Below, piece by piece: positions 26,136 through 34,234 of a stretch of 64,000 bases of DNA. The position numbers and the translations under genes are program-made. Within the stretch, counting starts at the first letter, position 1, and each line of letters begins with the position of its first letter. This DNA is from VRUE01 sp044867645 (lineage in GTDB: Bacteria; Actinomycetota; Thermoleophilia; Solirubrobacterales; 70-9), in contig JBIOVI010000045.1 of the NCBI GenBank assembly GCA_044867645.1, positions 13,676-77,675 of the forward strand. The letters run 5' to 3'. The notes below the pieces were generated by a model. That model was not told where the DNA came from, ran no database searches, and saw only the letters and a program-made list of their open reading frames with translations.

Positions 26136-27605
26136 CTAAGCAACCGCTTCGCGCAACTCATCGATGTCCCGCAGCTGTGCATCGACCCAATCCCCAGGAT
26201 TGCGGGCGTAGATGATCTCCTTCAGGTGCTGCGATCGCACGCGCCGCTCCTCGGGGTCCATGGTCAGCGCCCGGTAGATCGCGTCGGCTTGATCCTGGAT
26301 GTCGAACGGGTTGACGGAGAGGACGCAGTCGGCCAGCTCCTCGTGCGAGCCGGTGTTCTCGGAGAGCATCAGCACGCCATCGCGGGTATTGACGGCCGGT
26401 GCCTCCTTGGCGACCAGATTCATGCCGTCGAAGATCGAGTTGACCATCAGCAGATCGAAGTGCTTATAGCGAGCGACCGCCTCGGGGAAGTTCTCGTAGA
26501 TCTTCAGGTCGATCGGCATCCAGTCGGTAGTGCCATGGCGATGGTTGACGACCGCGACGAGGGCCTCGATCCGTTCCAGGTACTCGGCGTACTCGGGCAC
26601 GTCCTGGCGCGAGGGCTGCAGGTGGGCGATGAAGGTCACCTTCTCGCGGAACTCGGGGTGCTGGGTGAGGAAGGTGTCGAAGGCAGTGAAGCCGCGCAGC
26701 ACGTTCTTGGATAGGTCGGCCCGGTCGACGCGGATGATCAGGTGCTCGCGGCGGCGCTCCAGGACCTCGCGCTCGGCGGCGGCGACCTCCGGCGACTCGG
26801 CTGCACGCCGCAGTCGCTCGGCGTCGATCGAGAGCGGGTAGGCGCGGGCCAGCGTCTCCCCGCCGTCATGACGGATCTGACAGCGCTCGTAGTCGACCTC
26901 CGCTTCGAGCAGTTCGTCGCAGCAGCGCAGGAAGTTGATGCAGTAGGCGTGGGTATGGAAGCCGATGATGTCGTTGGCGAGCATGCCCCGGTAGATCGCC
27001 TCCCGCATCCGGCCCGGCAAGATGCGCCAGCTGTCGGGTTGCGACCAGGGGATGTGGACGAAGTGGTGGAGGAAGGCGTCCGGGCGCTCGGCGCGGATCA
27101 TCCCTGGGGCGGTGTAGAGGTGGTAGTCGTGCAGCATCACCAGCGGCCGCTCGCGGCCCTCGATCTGGCCCAGCACGGCGCGGGCGATGTCGCGGTTGAC
27201 CGTCTGGTAGCCGAAGTCCCAGGCGTCGAGCTCATCCTGGCGGATGTCCGGAGCGTTGGAGAGGTCCCAGAGGTAATGCTGGATGAACCAGAGGATCGGG
27301 TTGGCGATCACGTTGTAGAAGCGCTCATAGGCTTCGGCGTCGCTGCCGACGAGCAGTACCCGGTAGTCGATTCCGTCGATCGTCAGCTCGGCCGGCCCGC
27401 CGCGCTCCTCGGAGACCGCGACGTCCTCGTCGGTCATCGCCGAGGCGATCCAGAGCGCCTCGCGGTGGGAGACGAGACCGGAGAGTGCGGTGACCAGGCC
27501 GCCGCCCCCGCGCTGCACGGTGCGCTCGCCTGCCTCGTCCCGCTCGAACTGGGCCGGCCCGCGGTTGGAGACGATGATCAGGGGATCGGAGTCGGGCATC
27601 GGCAT
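26136..27605 (-). CDS. otsA: Trehalose-6-phosphate synthase (GT20 family)
   Basis: The 489-residue enzyme is a GT20 glycosyltransferase that joins UDP- or ADP-glucose to glucose 6-phosphate. Marks are the N-terminal SNRGPAQF with a Gly-rich loop (QRGGGGLVTALSGL), VMLHDYHLYTAP, HHFVHIPWSQPDSWRILPG, IGFHTHAYCINFL, a RVDRADLSKNVLRGF site (RLDYSKGI-like in E. coli), YENFPEAVARY, NSIFDGMNLVAKEAP and ENTGSHEEL. Sequence differs from E. coli OtsA, so a related GT20 product is possible. It begins 24 bases after treT. No otsB phosphatase gene is visible next to it. Confidence 0.88.
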   Translation of the reverse strand: MPMPDSDPLIIVSNRGPAQFERDEAGERTVQRGGGGLVTALSGLVSHREALWIASAMTDEDVAVSEERGGPAELTIDGIDYRVLLVGSDAEAYERFYNVIANPILWFIQHYLWDLSNAPDIRQDELDAWDFGYQTVNRDIARAVLGQIEGRERPLVMLHDYHLYTAPGMIRAERPDAFLHHFVHIPWSQPDSWRILPGRMREAIYRGMLANDIIGFHTHAYCINFLRCCDELLEAEVDYERCQIRHDGGETLARAYPLSIDAERLRRAAESPEVAAAEREVLERRREHLIIRVDRADLSKNVLRGFTAFDTFLTQHPEFREKVTFIAHLQPSRQDVPEYAEYLERIEALVAVVNHRHGTTDWMPIDLKIYENFPEAVARYKHFDLLMVNSIFDGMNLVAKEAPAVNTRDGVLMLSENTGSHEELADCVLSVNPFDIQDQADAIYRALTMDPEERRVRSQHLKEIIYARNPGDWVDAQLRDIDELREAVA

Positions 27606-27629
27606 CAGCCTACCCAGACCCTTCAGGCT

Positions 27630-28868
27630 CTATGTATCGAGCTCGCCGAGCAGCTGCAGCCAGTCGCGCAGCAGGCGTGGAGAGAGGAACTCGCGGCGGG
27701 CATGTTCCTTGCCCGCCCGCCCCAGTTGCTTGCCCAGCTCCGGGTCGGCGAGGATCTCGATGCAGCGCTGCGCACACTCTGACGGCGAGTCGACCAGGAA
27801 GCCGCTCTTTCCATCCTCGATCTGCAGCGGGATGCCACCGACGTTGCCGGCCACCGTCGGCCGGCCCTTCCAGAGCGCCTCGGTGACGGTCAGCCCGAAG
27901 CCCTCGCGGATCGACTTCTGCAGGCAGACGTCGGACTGCGACTGGAAGGCGTTGACCTCGATCGCGCCGACGTTGTTGAGGTTGTTGAGGATCTTGATAT
28001 CGGGATCGCTGTCCGCGTACTCCACGGTTTCTTGGAAGAAATCCCAGCCCTCGGGATCGTCGGTGGCCATCGAGCCGACCAGGGCGAGCTGTACCTCCGG
28101 CATCTCCGCGGTCACCTCGCGGTAGGCGTCGATCACCCCGATCGGGTCCTTCCAAGGGTCGAAGCGGGAGACCTGGGTAATCAGGGGGCGATCGACATCG
28201 ATCCCGAACTGGTGGCAGACGAAGGCGGCGTCGTCGGGCGAGAAGGCCATGTTCTTCGGCGAGAGCGGGTCGATCGCCGGCGGGATGATGCGGATGCCGT
28301 TGTGGCCGTTGATGCCGTCCGGCACGTAGTCGGGCATGTGCCAGACGGTGGCGTCGTACTCCTCGATCAGCGGTTGCAGCCGCGCGATCGGTGCGGGGTT
28401 TGGCTCAGAGAGGTCGATGTGGCAGCGCCAGACCCAGCTGCGGCTCTTCTCGGCCGCGCCGCGCCGCAGTCCGATCGGCTGCGGGTCGTGGACGATGATC
28501 GCGTCCCATTCGCCTTCCAGGCCTTCGGCATTGATCTTGTTGATCTCGTCGAAGAGGGCCCACTGCTCGTCGCTGAGCGTCTCCTCGGCGCCCTGCAGCG
28601 AGTTGTGAAGGAGCTTGGTGGCGTTGAAGAACTCTTCTTTGCCGAAGATCACGTGCCAGTGGGCATCCAGCCCGGCGTCGCGCATCAGCGGCACGATCGT
28701 GTAGAGGATCTCCGAGACCCCGCCGCCGAAGGCGGTGGCGCTCACGTGCAGCACGCGTTGCCCTTTGAGCGGCTCCGCCAACTCGCGGATTCGTTCGCTC
28801 AGCTCTTTGCCGGCGATGTGCGTGTAGTCGCTGAGGGACTTCTGGCCGAGGGTGACTTCTTGGAGCAC
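27630..28868 (-). CDS. treT: Trehalose synthase, GT4 family (TreT-like)
   Basis: The product of about 412 residues is a GT4-type glycosyltransferase. TreT enzymes make trehalose directly from NDP-glucose and glucose. Marks are VLHVSATAFGGGVSEILY, HWHVIFGKEEFFNATK, IIVHDPQPIGL, WRCHIDLSEPNP, QVSRFDPWKDPIGVIDAY, SQSDVCLQKSIREGFGLTV and EALWKGRPTVAGNVGGIP. The frame is open up to 28940 but runs into a palindrome. I place the start at the GTG at 28868 (VLQEVTLGQKSLSDY), which fits the family length. The start has no strong ribosome site. It heads a two-gene unit with otsA. Confidence 0.88.
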   Translation of the reverse strand: MLQEVTLGQKSLSDYTHIAGKELSERIRELAEPLKGQRVLHVSATAFGGGVSEILYTIVPLMRDAGLDAHWHVIFGKEEFFNATKLLHNSLQGAEETLSDEQWALFDEINKINAEGLEGEWDAIIVHDPQPIGLRRGAAEKSRSWVWRCHIDLSEPNPAPIARLQPLIEEYDATVWHMPDYVPDGINGHNGIRIIPPAIDPLSPKNMAFSPDDAAFVCHQFGIDVDRPLITQVSRFDPWKDPIGVIDAYREVTAEMPEVQLALVGSMATDDPEGWDFFQETVEYADSDPDIKILNNLNNVGAIEVNAFQSQSDVCLQKSIREGFGLTVTEALWKGRPTVAGNVGGIPLQIEDGKSGFLVDSPSECAQRCIEILADPELGKQLGRAGKEHARREFLSPRLLRDWLQLLGELDT

Positions 28869-28920
28869 CCGCGGATTTCTACAGACACCGGCGGTTAGAC
28901 AGCAGGTCCCCCCGGTTCGT

Positions 28921-28958
28921 TGAAGGGTTGGACCCCCCATGGGGGCTACAACCCTTCA
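28921..28958. repeat. Nested palindrome between htrA and treT
   Basis: TGAAGGGTTG (28921-28930) pairs with CAACCCTTCA (28949-28958), and the interior holds the perfect palindrome CCCCCATGGGGG (28934-28945). It lies six bases after the htrA stop on the minus strand and could stop that transcript, although no T run follows. Confidence 0.7.
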
Positions 28959-28963
28959 TTGAC

Positions 28964-30112
28964 TCAGCCGTTGGGTCCAGAAACCGGCCGGTCGCCGAGC
29001 GTGACCTCGATTTCCTCCCGGTCGCCGTCGTCGTGGAGGACTTCGAGCGTCACTTCCTTGCCCGGCCTAGAGAATGAGATGAAGCGGGCGAGGTCGTCCG
29101 GCTTGATCACCTCGTGTCCGTTGACGGCGAGGATCGTGTCGCCACCCACTTCGTAGGGGAGCCCCTGGAAGCTGAGCTTCTCGTCGCCTCCCTGCAGGCC
29201 GGCCTCGTCGGCGGGACCGTCGGGGACGACTTCGGCCAGCAGGGCGCCATGGTTGGCGTCGAGCCCGAGCTTCGTGGCCAGCTGTGGATAGAGGGCCTGG
29301 CTGGAGATCCCGATGTAGGCGTATTCGGCGCTGCCGTCCTGCTCGAGCTGTGCGAGGGAGCGCTTCACGGTCGAGATCGGCACGGCGAAGCCGACGCCGT
29401 CGTTGGCGCCTGAATTGGTCTCGATCTGCTGGTTGATGCCGAGCACTCGGGCGGCGGCGTCGAGCAACGGCCCGCCCGAGTTGCCGGGGTTGATCGAGGC
29501 ATCGGTCTGGATCGCGTCCGCGATCTGGAACTGGGTCAGCGATTTGACCGAGCGACCGGTCGCCGAGACGATCCCCACCGAGAGCGACTGCTGCTCCCCG
29601 AAGGGGCTGCCGATCGCCGCCACCGGCTGACCGACGACGAGGCCCCCATCGTCGCCGAGCTTGAGCGGATGCAGGTCGAAGCCGTCCGGCTTTACCTCGA
29701 GTAGGGCGACGTCGGCAAAGGGATCGAAGCCGACGATCTTGGCCGGCACGACATTGCGGTCGGGGAACTCGACGAAAACCGCTTTGGCCTCCTTGCGATC
29801 GCCGCCTTCGCCGTCGGTGACGACGTGGGCGTTGGTGACGATCCTGCCGTCGGTGTCGAGCACGAAGCCGGAGCCTTCGGCGGCGCCGCTGTCAAAGATC
29901 GAGCGGATCGTGACCACGCCCGGAGCTGCTTCGCGGTAGACCTCGGCGGCGTCGAAGCCCTCGCTTGCCGCCTGCACGACGACCTGGGTCGGCGTCTTCG
30001 TCGCTTCCGGGGCGCCGCCTCCCGAGTCTCCGCCCTCGTTCCCACCGCAACCGACCAGCAGCGCCGGTAGCAGCACCAGCAGCGCCGCCAGGGAGACCGC
30101 CCCGCGCTTCAT
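28964..30112 (-). CDS. htrA: HtrA-like serine protease lipoprotein with PDZ domain
   Basis: The 382-residue product has a lipoprotein signal (SLAALLVLLPALLVGC; lipid-modified Cys at about residue 22) and a Gly-rich linker. A trypsin-like domain follows with the catalytic His in IVTNAHVV, Asp in FADVALLEV and Ser in INPGNSGGPL. One C-terminal PDZ domain is seen (GALLAEVVPDGPADEAGL, GGDTILAVNGHEVI). HtrA proteases degrade or refold damaged exported proteins. Its ATG overlaps the kinase stop by four bases, making a regulator-kinase-protease unit. The lipid anchor would hold the protease at the outer face of the membrane. Confidence 0.94.
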   Translation of the reverse strand: MKRGAVSLAALLVLLPALLVGCGGNEGGDSGGGAPEATKTPTQVVVQAASEGFDAAEVYREAAPGVVTIRSIFDSGAAEGSGFVLDTDGRIVTNAHVVTDGEGGDRKEAKAVFVEFPDRNVVPAKIVGFDPFADVALLEVKPDGFDLHPLKLGDDGGLVVGQPVAAIGSPFGEQQSLSVGIVSATGRSVKSLTQFQIADAIQTDASINPGNSGGPLLDAAARVLGINQQIETNSGANDGVGFAVPISTVKRSLAQLEQDGSAEYAYIGISSQALYPQLATKLGLDANHGALLAEVVPDGPADEAGLQGGDEKLSFQGLPYEVGGDTILAVNGHEVIKPDDLARFISFSRPGKEVTLEVLHDDGDREEIEVTLGDRPVSGPNG

Positions 30113-31167
30113 GCGGTCGCCTTGGCCGGCTCGGCGGGGGCGGGCGGCGGGGTGCCTGGCGGGGCGAGCGGCAGGTCGAGCGTGAAGGCGGTGAAACGCC
30201 GGCTGGAGGAGATCGCGATGCGCCCGTCCATCCGTTGCGCCAGCTCGCGCGCGATCGCCAGGCCCAACCCCGACCCCCCAGCCGAGTCGGCCGTGTAGAA
30301 ACGCTCGAAGATGCGCTTCTGCACCCGCTGGGGAATCCCAGTGCCGTCGTCAGAGACGGTCAGCTCGGCGCGCTGGTTCACGGAATAGATGGTCACGGTG
30401 ACGCTGGTTCCTTCCGGCGTGTGGGTGAAGGCGTTGTCGAGCAGGATACGAATGATCTGCAGCACCCGGTCAGGGTCCGCGACAGCGATTATCGGCTGGT
30501 CTGGGGTTCGCAGCTCGAGCCGTGAGCCGCGCAAATCGGCGCGCGGACCGAACTCGCGCGCGACGTCCCTAGCCAGCGAGCTGAGGTCGACGCTGCGGAT
30601 TGCCATCACGATGCCGCCGGCATCCAGCTGCGACAAGTTGAGGAGATCGGCGGTCAGCTTGGTCAGGCGCTGAATCTGCTCGCGCATCGTGCGCACGAAC
30701 TCCGCCCGCTCCTCGGGGCTTGGATCCTCCTCCTCGAGCAGCTCGATGAAGCCGCCGAGGCTGAAGATCGGCGTGCGCAGCTCGTGCGACGCGTTGGCGA
30801 TGAACTGCTTGCGGGCGCTGTCCAGCTCGGCGAGACGTCGCTGCATTTCGTTGAAGGTGCGGGCGAGCTGGCCGAGCTGGCCGGAGGAGTCGACGGGGAT
30901 CGGGGCGGCGAAGTCACCGTCGGCGACCTTGCGCGCGGCCTCCTCAATCCGCTGCACTCGCGCTGCCACGACCTGCGCGGAGTAGAAGCCGACTCCGATC
31001 GCGAGCAAGAGAGCGATAAGGCCGCCGATCAGAATCGGCTGCGAGGCCCCCTCGTGACCGCCAATCACGACGACCCAGACATAGATGATGATCGACGTCG
31101 CCGCCCCGATCGACAGCGACATGGTCGTGATCACGCTGCCGAGGGGAGTGAGGCGGACTCTTCTCAT
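30109..31167 (-). CDS. Two-component sensor histidine kinase with HAMP domain
   Basis: The 352-residue kinase has two membrane helices (residues about 11-36 and 45-65) separated by only about ten residues (VIGGHEGASQP), so there is almost no external sensor domain. A HAMP domain follows (residues about 66-120), then the dimerisation H-box (ANASHELRTPIFSLGGFI, phospho-His), the N-box (ILLDNAFTHTPEG), VSDDGTGIP and GGSGLGLAIA of the ATP lid. Such short-loop kinases usually sense signals in or at the membrane. It overlaps the regulator upstream and htrA downstream, each by four bases. Confidence 0.95.
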   Translation of the reverse strand: MRRVRLTPLGSVITTMSLSIGAATSIIIYVWVVVIGGHEGASQPILIGGLIALLLAIGVGFYSAQVVAARVQRIEEAARKVADGDFAAPIPVDSSGQLGQLARTFNEMQRRLAELDSARKQFIANASHELRTPIFSLGGFIELLEEEDPSPEERAEFVRTMREQIQRLTKLTADLLNLSQLDAGGIVMAIRSVDLSSLARDVAREFGPRADLRGSRLELRTPDQPIIAVADPDRVLQIIRILLDNAFTHTPEGTSVTVTIYSVNQRAELTVSDDGTGIPQRVQKRIFERFYTADSAGGSGLGLAIARELAQRMDGRIAISSSRRFTAFTLDLPLAPPGTPPPAPAEPAKATA

Positions 31168-31859
31168 TCCTTGAAGCGATAGCCCACGCCGCGTACCGTG
31201 AACAGGTACTCCGGCTGCTTGGGGTCCGCCTCGATCTTCTCGCGCAGATGGCGGATGTGGACGTCGACGGTGCGGGGATCGCGGTAGTCGGAGTCGCCCC
31301 AGACGTGCTCCAGCAGCGTCTCCCGGCTCAGCACCTTGCCGGGCGAGCGGGCGAGGGCGATGAGGATCTCGAACTCGACATAGGTGACGCCTATCTCCTC
31401 GTCGCCCAGGGTCACCATGCGGCGGCTGGGGTCGATCTTCAGCTCGCCGTGCTCGATCGTCTCCTCGTCGGGCGGGTCGGCGATCATTCTCGAACGGCGC
31501 AGCGCCGCCTTTACGCGACTGCGGAACTCGCGCATCGAGAAGGGCTTGGTGATGTAGTCGTCGGCACCGACCTCGAGCCCGGCCACCTTGTCCGTCTCGC
31601 TCCCCTTCGCGGTCAGCATGATGATCGGCACCTGGCTGTGGCGACGCATCTGGCGACAGACTTCGACTCCGTCGAGCTTGGGCAGCATCAGGTCGAGGAT
31701 CACCAGGTCGAAGCGGGCCTCGGTAAAGCGCTCCAGCGCTTCGCGACCGTCCAATGCCGAAGTGACGTGGTAGCCGTCCTTGCGAAGCGGATAGCTGAGC
31801 AGGGTCTGCAACGACTGCTCATCGTCGACAAGCAGTATCCGCGTAGACCCGTTCGGCAT
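31164..31859 (-). CDS. OmpR/PhoB-family response regulator
   Basis: The 231-residue protein has a receiver domain (ILLVDDEQSLQTLL with the acidic pair, phospho-Asp in DLVILDLMLPKLDG, Thr in IMLTAKG, Lys in ITKPF) and a winged-helix DNA-binding domain (residues about 135-230; LSRETLLEHVWG, RTVDVHIRHLREKI, FTVRGVGYRF). The frame is open upstream, but the ATG at 31859 gives the usual N-terminus, MPNGSTRILLVDD. It leads the unit with the kinase and HtrA-like protease, so an envelope-stress response is likely. Confidence 0.96.
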   Translation of the reverse strand: MPNGSTRILLVDDEQSLQTLLSYPLRKDGYHVTSALDGREALERFTEARFDLVILDLMLPKLDGVEVCRQMRRHSQVPIIMLTAKGSETDKVAGLEVGADDYITKPFSMREFRSRVKAALRRSRMIADPPDEETIEHGELKIDPSRRMVTLGDEEIGVTYVEFEILIALARSPGKVLSRETLLEHVWGDSDYRDPRTVDVHIRHLREKIEADPKQPEYLFTVRGVGYRFKE

Positions 31860-31959
31860 AAACACAAGAGTAATCCGGTGGCCTCGTCGGCCGCATTGGA
31901 CGTATGTGCGAGTACCAAGAACTAAGGGTCCTGGGCCGGGAGCCGATAGAAGGTGCAGG

Positions 31960-32136
31960 ATGCCGCAGCCACAACTGAAGACCCTTATCGAGGACGGCAA
32001 TTACCGGCCCAAGCCTGAGCTGATCGCACAGGCGATGTTGCGCCACCGCGGCGTGCGTGCGCTGCTCGTCGGGTCGCAGCTCAGCCCAGCTGATCGAATC
32101 CACGCGGCTTCAACAGCTGGCCGTCAGGCCGCCTGA
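31960..32136 (+). CDS. Small protein resembling the C-terminal part of FlgM, uncertain
   Basis: The 58-residue product (LKTLIEDGNYRPKPELIAQA, then MLRHRGVR) resembles the anti-sigma-28 FlgM core pattern I-x-x-G-x-Y-x(5-6)-A-x-x-ML. The ATG at 31960 has GAAGG nearby upstream. It is divergent from the response regulator gene and its end overlaps the end of thiL by 56 bases. No flagellar gene is visible here. It may be a true small regulator or chance. Confidence 0.45.
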   Translation: MPQPQLKTLIEDGNYRPKPELIAQAMLRHRGVRALLVGSQLSPADRIHAASTAGRQAA

Positions 32137-33091
32137 TCTCGACCCCCTCGCCGGCGACGACCTCGCCGATCCGAGTCAGTTTCGTTCCTCCTTGCTGCGT
32201 TACGAGCCTCGCTGCATCGCCGAATCGTGCGGCGGGCAGGGTGGCCAGCAACTCGTAGTCCTCGCCGCCGCTGACTGCCAGCTCCAACGCATCGCTTTCA
32301 GCCGCTGCTGCGACCTCGGTGACTCCGCTGGCGAGCGGCAGCGACATTGCATCGATCCGCAGTCCGACGCCGCTTGCCCTGGCCAGATGCAAGACGTCGC
32401 CGCCGAGCCCGTCGCTGAGGTCGATCATCGCCGTCGCCCCGGCCTCGGCCAGGGCGCGCCCGGCGGCGAGGCGAGGCTGCGGTTCCAGCTGTCGCGCCAC
32501 AAGCGCCGCGGACGTGCCGGGAGTTAAGCCCCCATATGGACGCCTAAGTCCCGGCACGTCCCTGGCGGGCTTGTCCTCCAGTAAAAGAAGGCCCGCAGCG
32601 GCACCGCCCAGCTCGCCAGTGACGACGAGCGCATCGCCGGGACACGCCCCCGACCGTCTCACCAGGTCGTCCGGACTGTCCGCGTGCCCAACCACGGTCA
32701 TCGCGAGGGTCAGGGCGGGCGCGCGGGTCACGTCGCCGCCGGCCAGGCTGGTCTCGGACGCTGCAGCCAGCTCGACGATCCCGTCGAGCAGCTCCATGCA
32801 GCCGTCCTCGTCGAGGTCCGCCGGGATGCCGAGGACGACGTAGGCCTCCCCCGGCTCCGCCCCCATCGCCGCTAGGTCGGAGAGGGCAGTGGCGAGGGCC
32901 TTGTGGCCTATCTGGCGCAGGGTGCTCCGCTCGCGCCGGAAGTGGACCCCGTCGACCAGTGCGTCGACCGAGGTGGCAGTGGCGCCCCCCGGTACGGAGA
33001 TCGCGGCATCGTCGCCGCTGCCGAGTCGGAGCCGGGACCCGACTCGAGGCAGCCGCTCTCTGATCCGCGCCAGCAACTCGAACTCGCCCAT
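32081..33091 (-). CDS. thiL: Thiamine-monophosphate kinase
   Basis: The 336-residue enzyme phosphorylates thiamine monophosphate to the active diphosphate. Marks of the PurM-like ATP-binding fold are GSGDDAAISVPGG near the N-terminus, SVDALVDGVHFRRE, KALATALSDLAAMGAEP, SLAGGDVTRAPALTLAMTV, AMIDLSDGLGGDVLHLA and AVSGGEDYELL. I chose the ATG at 33091 (MGEFELLARI), which matches the family, over starts up to 33169. A 13-bp inverted repeat interrupts the middle of the gene near PGLRRPYGGLTPG. The promoter region is shared with the divergent gene at 33155. I saw no TPP riboswitch. Confidence 0.95.
   Translation of the reverse strand: MGEFELLARIRERLPRVGSRLRLGSGDDAAISVPGGATATSVDALVDGVHFRRERSTLRQIGHKALATALSDLAAMGAEPGEAYVVLGIPADLDEDGCMELLDGIVELAAASETSLAGGDVTRAPALTLAMTVVGHADSPDDLVRRSGACPGDALVVTGELGGAAAGLLLLEDKPARDVPGLRRPYGGLTPGTSAALVARQLEPQPRLAAGRALAEAGATAMIDLSDGLGGDVLHLARASGVGLRIDAMSLPLASGVTEVAAAAESDALELAVSGGEDYELLATLPAARFGDAARLVTQQGGTKLTRIGEVVAGEGVEIRRPDGQLLKPRGFDQLG
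32510..32561. repeat. Inverted repeat within thiL
   Basis: GGACGTGCCGGGA (32510-32522) is exactly complementary to TCCCGGCACGTCC (32549-32561), with a 26-base interior containing CCCCCATATGG. The frame stays open and the element encodes an extra-looking loop in ThiL. It resembles the other palindromes of this 13-kb stretch in layout. Confidence 0.6.
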
Positions 33092-33154
33092 GTGCCCATT
33101 CTGCCGTTGCGGGTATCCGGTAGCAGCCCCCGATCTCACTAAGGTGCGGCAAAC

Positions 33155-34234
33155 GTGGCAGAGGATCAACCACTCCTACATCGCATCGGTGCCGCCGGTG
33201 CCCGATTCGGCACCCGCCCGCCGCGCAGCAAACGCGTCCGCCTCGCGATCCAGGTCGGGATCGCGGTCGTCATCTTTGGCTTCCTCGTCCTCACCGTCAT
33301 CGACCAGTGGGCGGAGATCAAGGACAAGGGTGTCCACTTCCACGTGCTCTGGCTGATCCCGGCCTTCATCGTCCTGCCGATCTTCTACGCGCTTAGCGCC
33401 CTCGGCTGGGACCTGACCTTGCGCTTCCTCGGCTACCGGATCGGGCCGGGCCGGGCGCAAGTCGCCTGGGGCCAGCCGCTGCTCGCGCGCTACGTGCCAG
33501 GCAGCGTGCTCTATGTACTGGGGCGGGTGTTGCTCTCCGAGCGGGCGGGGGTACCGCGGCGGATCACGATCGCCAGCGTCGTCTACGAACAGGCGATCTC
33601 CGCCACCTCTGGGATCGCCTTCGCTGCCTACTTCCTGATCAGCCACCCCGACCTGCAGGGCCAGCCGCTGCGCTGGGCGGTGCTGCTGCTGATCCCGCTG
33701 CTGATCACGCTGCTGCACCCGCGCATCTTCGGACCGCTTGCCAATCGCCTGCTGGGCGCGTTCGGCCGCGAGCCGTTGCCAGGGGTGATCTCGCTGCGCG
33801 GCGTAATCGCCCTGATCCTCTTCTACATCTTCAACTGGGGTGTGGTCTCGCTCGGCATCTATTGCGTCGCGCGCTCGGTCAGCACGATTCCCTTCAGCGA
33901 AATGCTCACCGTCGGCTCGGCACAAGCAGTTGGTTACGTGGCGGCGCTGGTCACCCTCGTGGCCCCGGCCGGCCTCGGTGTTCGGGACGCCGCCTTCGCC
34001 TGGGCGGTGAAGAGCGCGGTCCCTGGCAACAGCTTCGCGGTCGGCTCGCTGATCGCGATCGCCGTGCGCGGTGTCTTGACCGTCGTCGAGCTGATCTACG
34101 TCGGGCTCGTCACCGCGCTCGGCAAACGCGAGGGCTGGTCGATTCCGACCGGTGTCATCCACCCGTCGCCGGAGGAGCAGGCCGAGGAGGCCCGGGACCG
34201 CCAAGCCGGGGCTCACGCGCCCGAGGTTCTATAG
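33155..34234 (+). CDS. Lysylphosphatidylglycerol synthase TM-region family protein
   Basis: The 359-residue polytopic protein has about seven or eight membrane segments (VRLAIQVGIAVVIFGFLVLT, LIPAFIVLPIFYALSALG, ILFYIFNWGVVSLGIYCVA, YVAALVTLVAPAGLGVRDAA). The layout and the PAGLGVRDAAF element match the UPF0104/LPG-synthase membrane domain, often found alone in flippase or polyprenyl-glycan contexts. The start is a GTG and the tail is cytoplasmic and acidic. It converges with the mannosyltransferase-like gene at 34229, overlapping by six bases. A role in polar lipid or glycolipid handling is inferred. Confidence 0.85.
   Translation: MAEDQPLLHRIGAAGARFGTRPPRSKRVRLAIQVGIAVVIFGFLVLTVIDQWAEIKDKGVHFHVLWLIPAFIVLPIFYALSALGWDLTLRFLGYRIGPGRAQVAWGQPLLARYVPGSVLYVLGRVLLSERAGVPRRITIASVVYEQAISATSGIAFAAYFLISHPDLQGQPLRWAVLLLIPLLITLLHPRIFGPLANRLLGAFGREPLPGVISLRGVIALILFYIFNWGVVSLGIYCVARSVSTIPFSEMLTVGSAQAVGYVAALVTLVAPAGLGVRDAAFAWAVKSAVPGNSFAVGSLIAIAVRGVLTVVELIYVGLVTALGKREGWSIPTGVIHPSPEEQAEEARDRQAGAHAPEVL

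Noticed and set aside
33092..33154. TPP riboswitch before thiL
   Set aside because: The gap is only 63 bases and lacks the conserved thi-box sequences.
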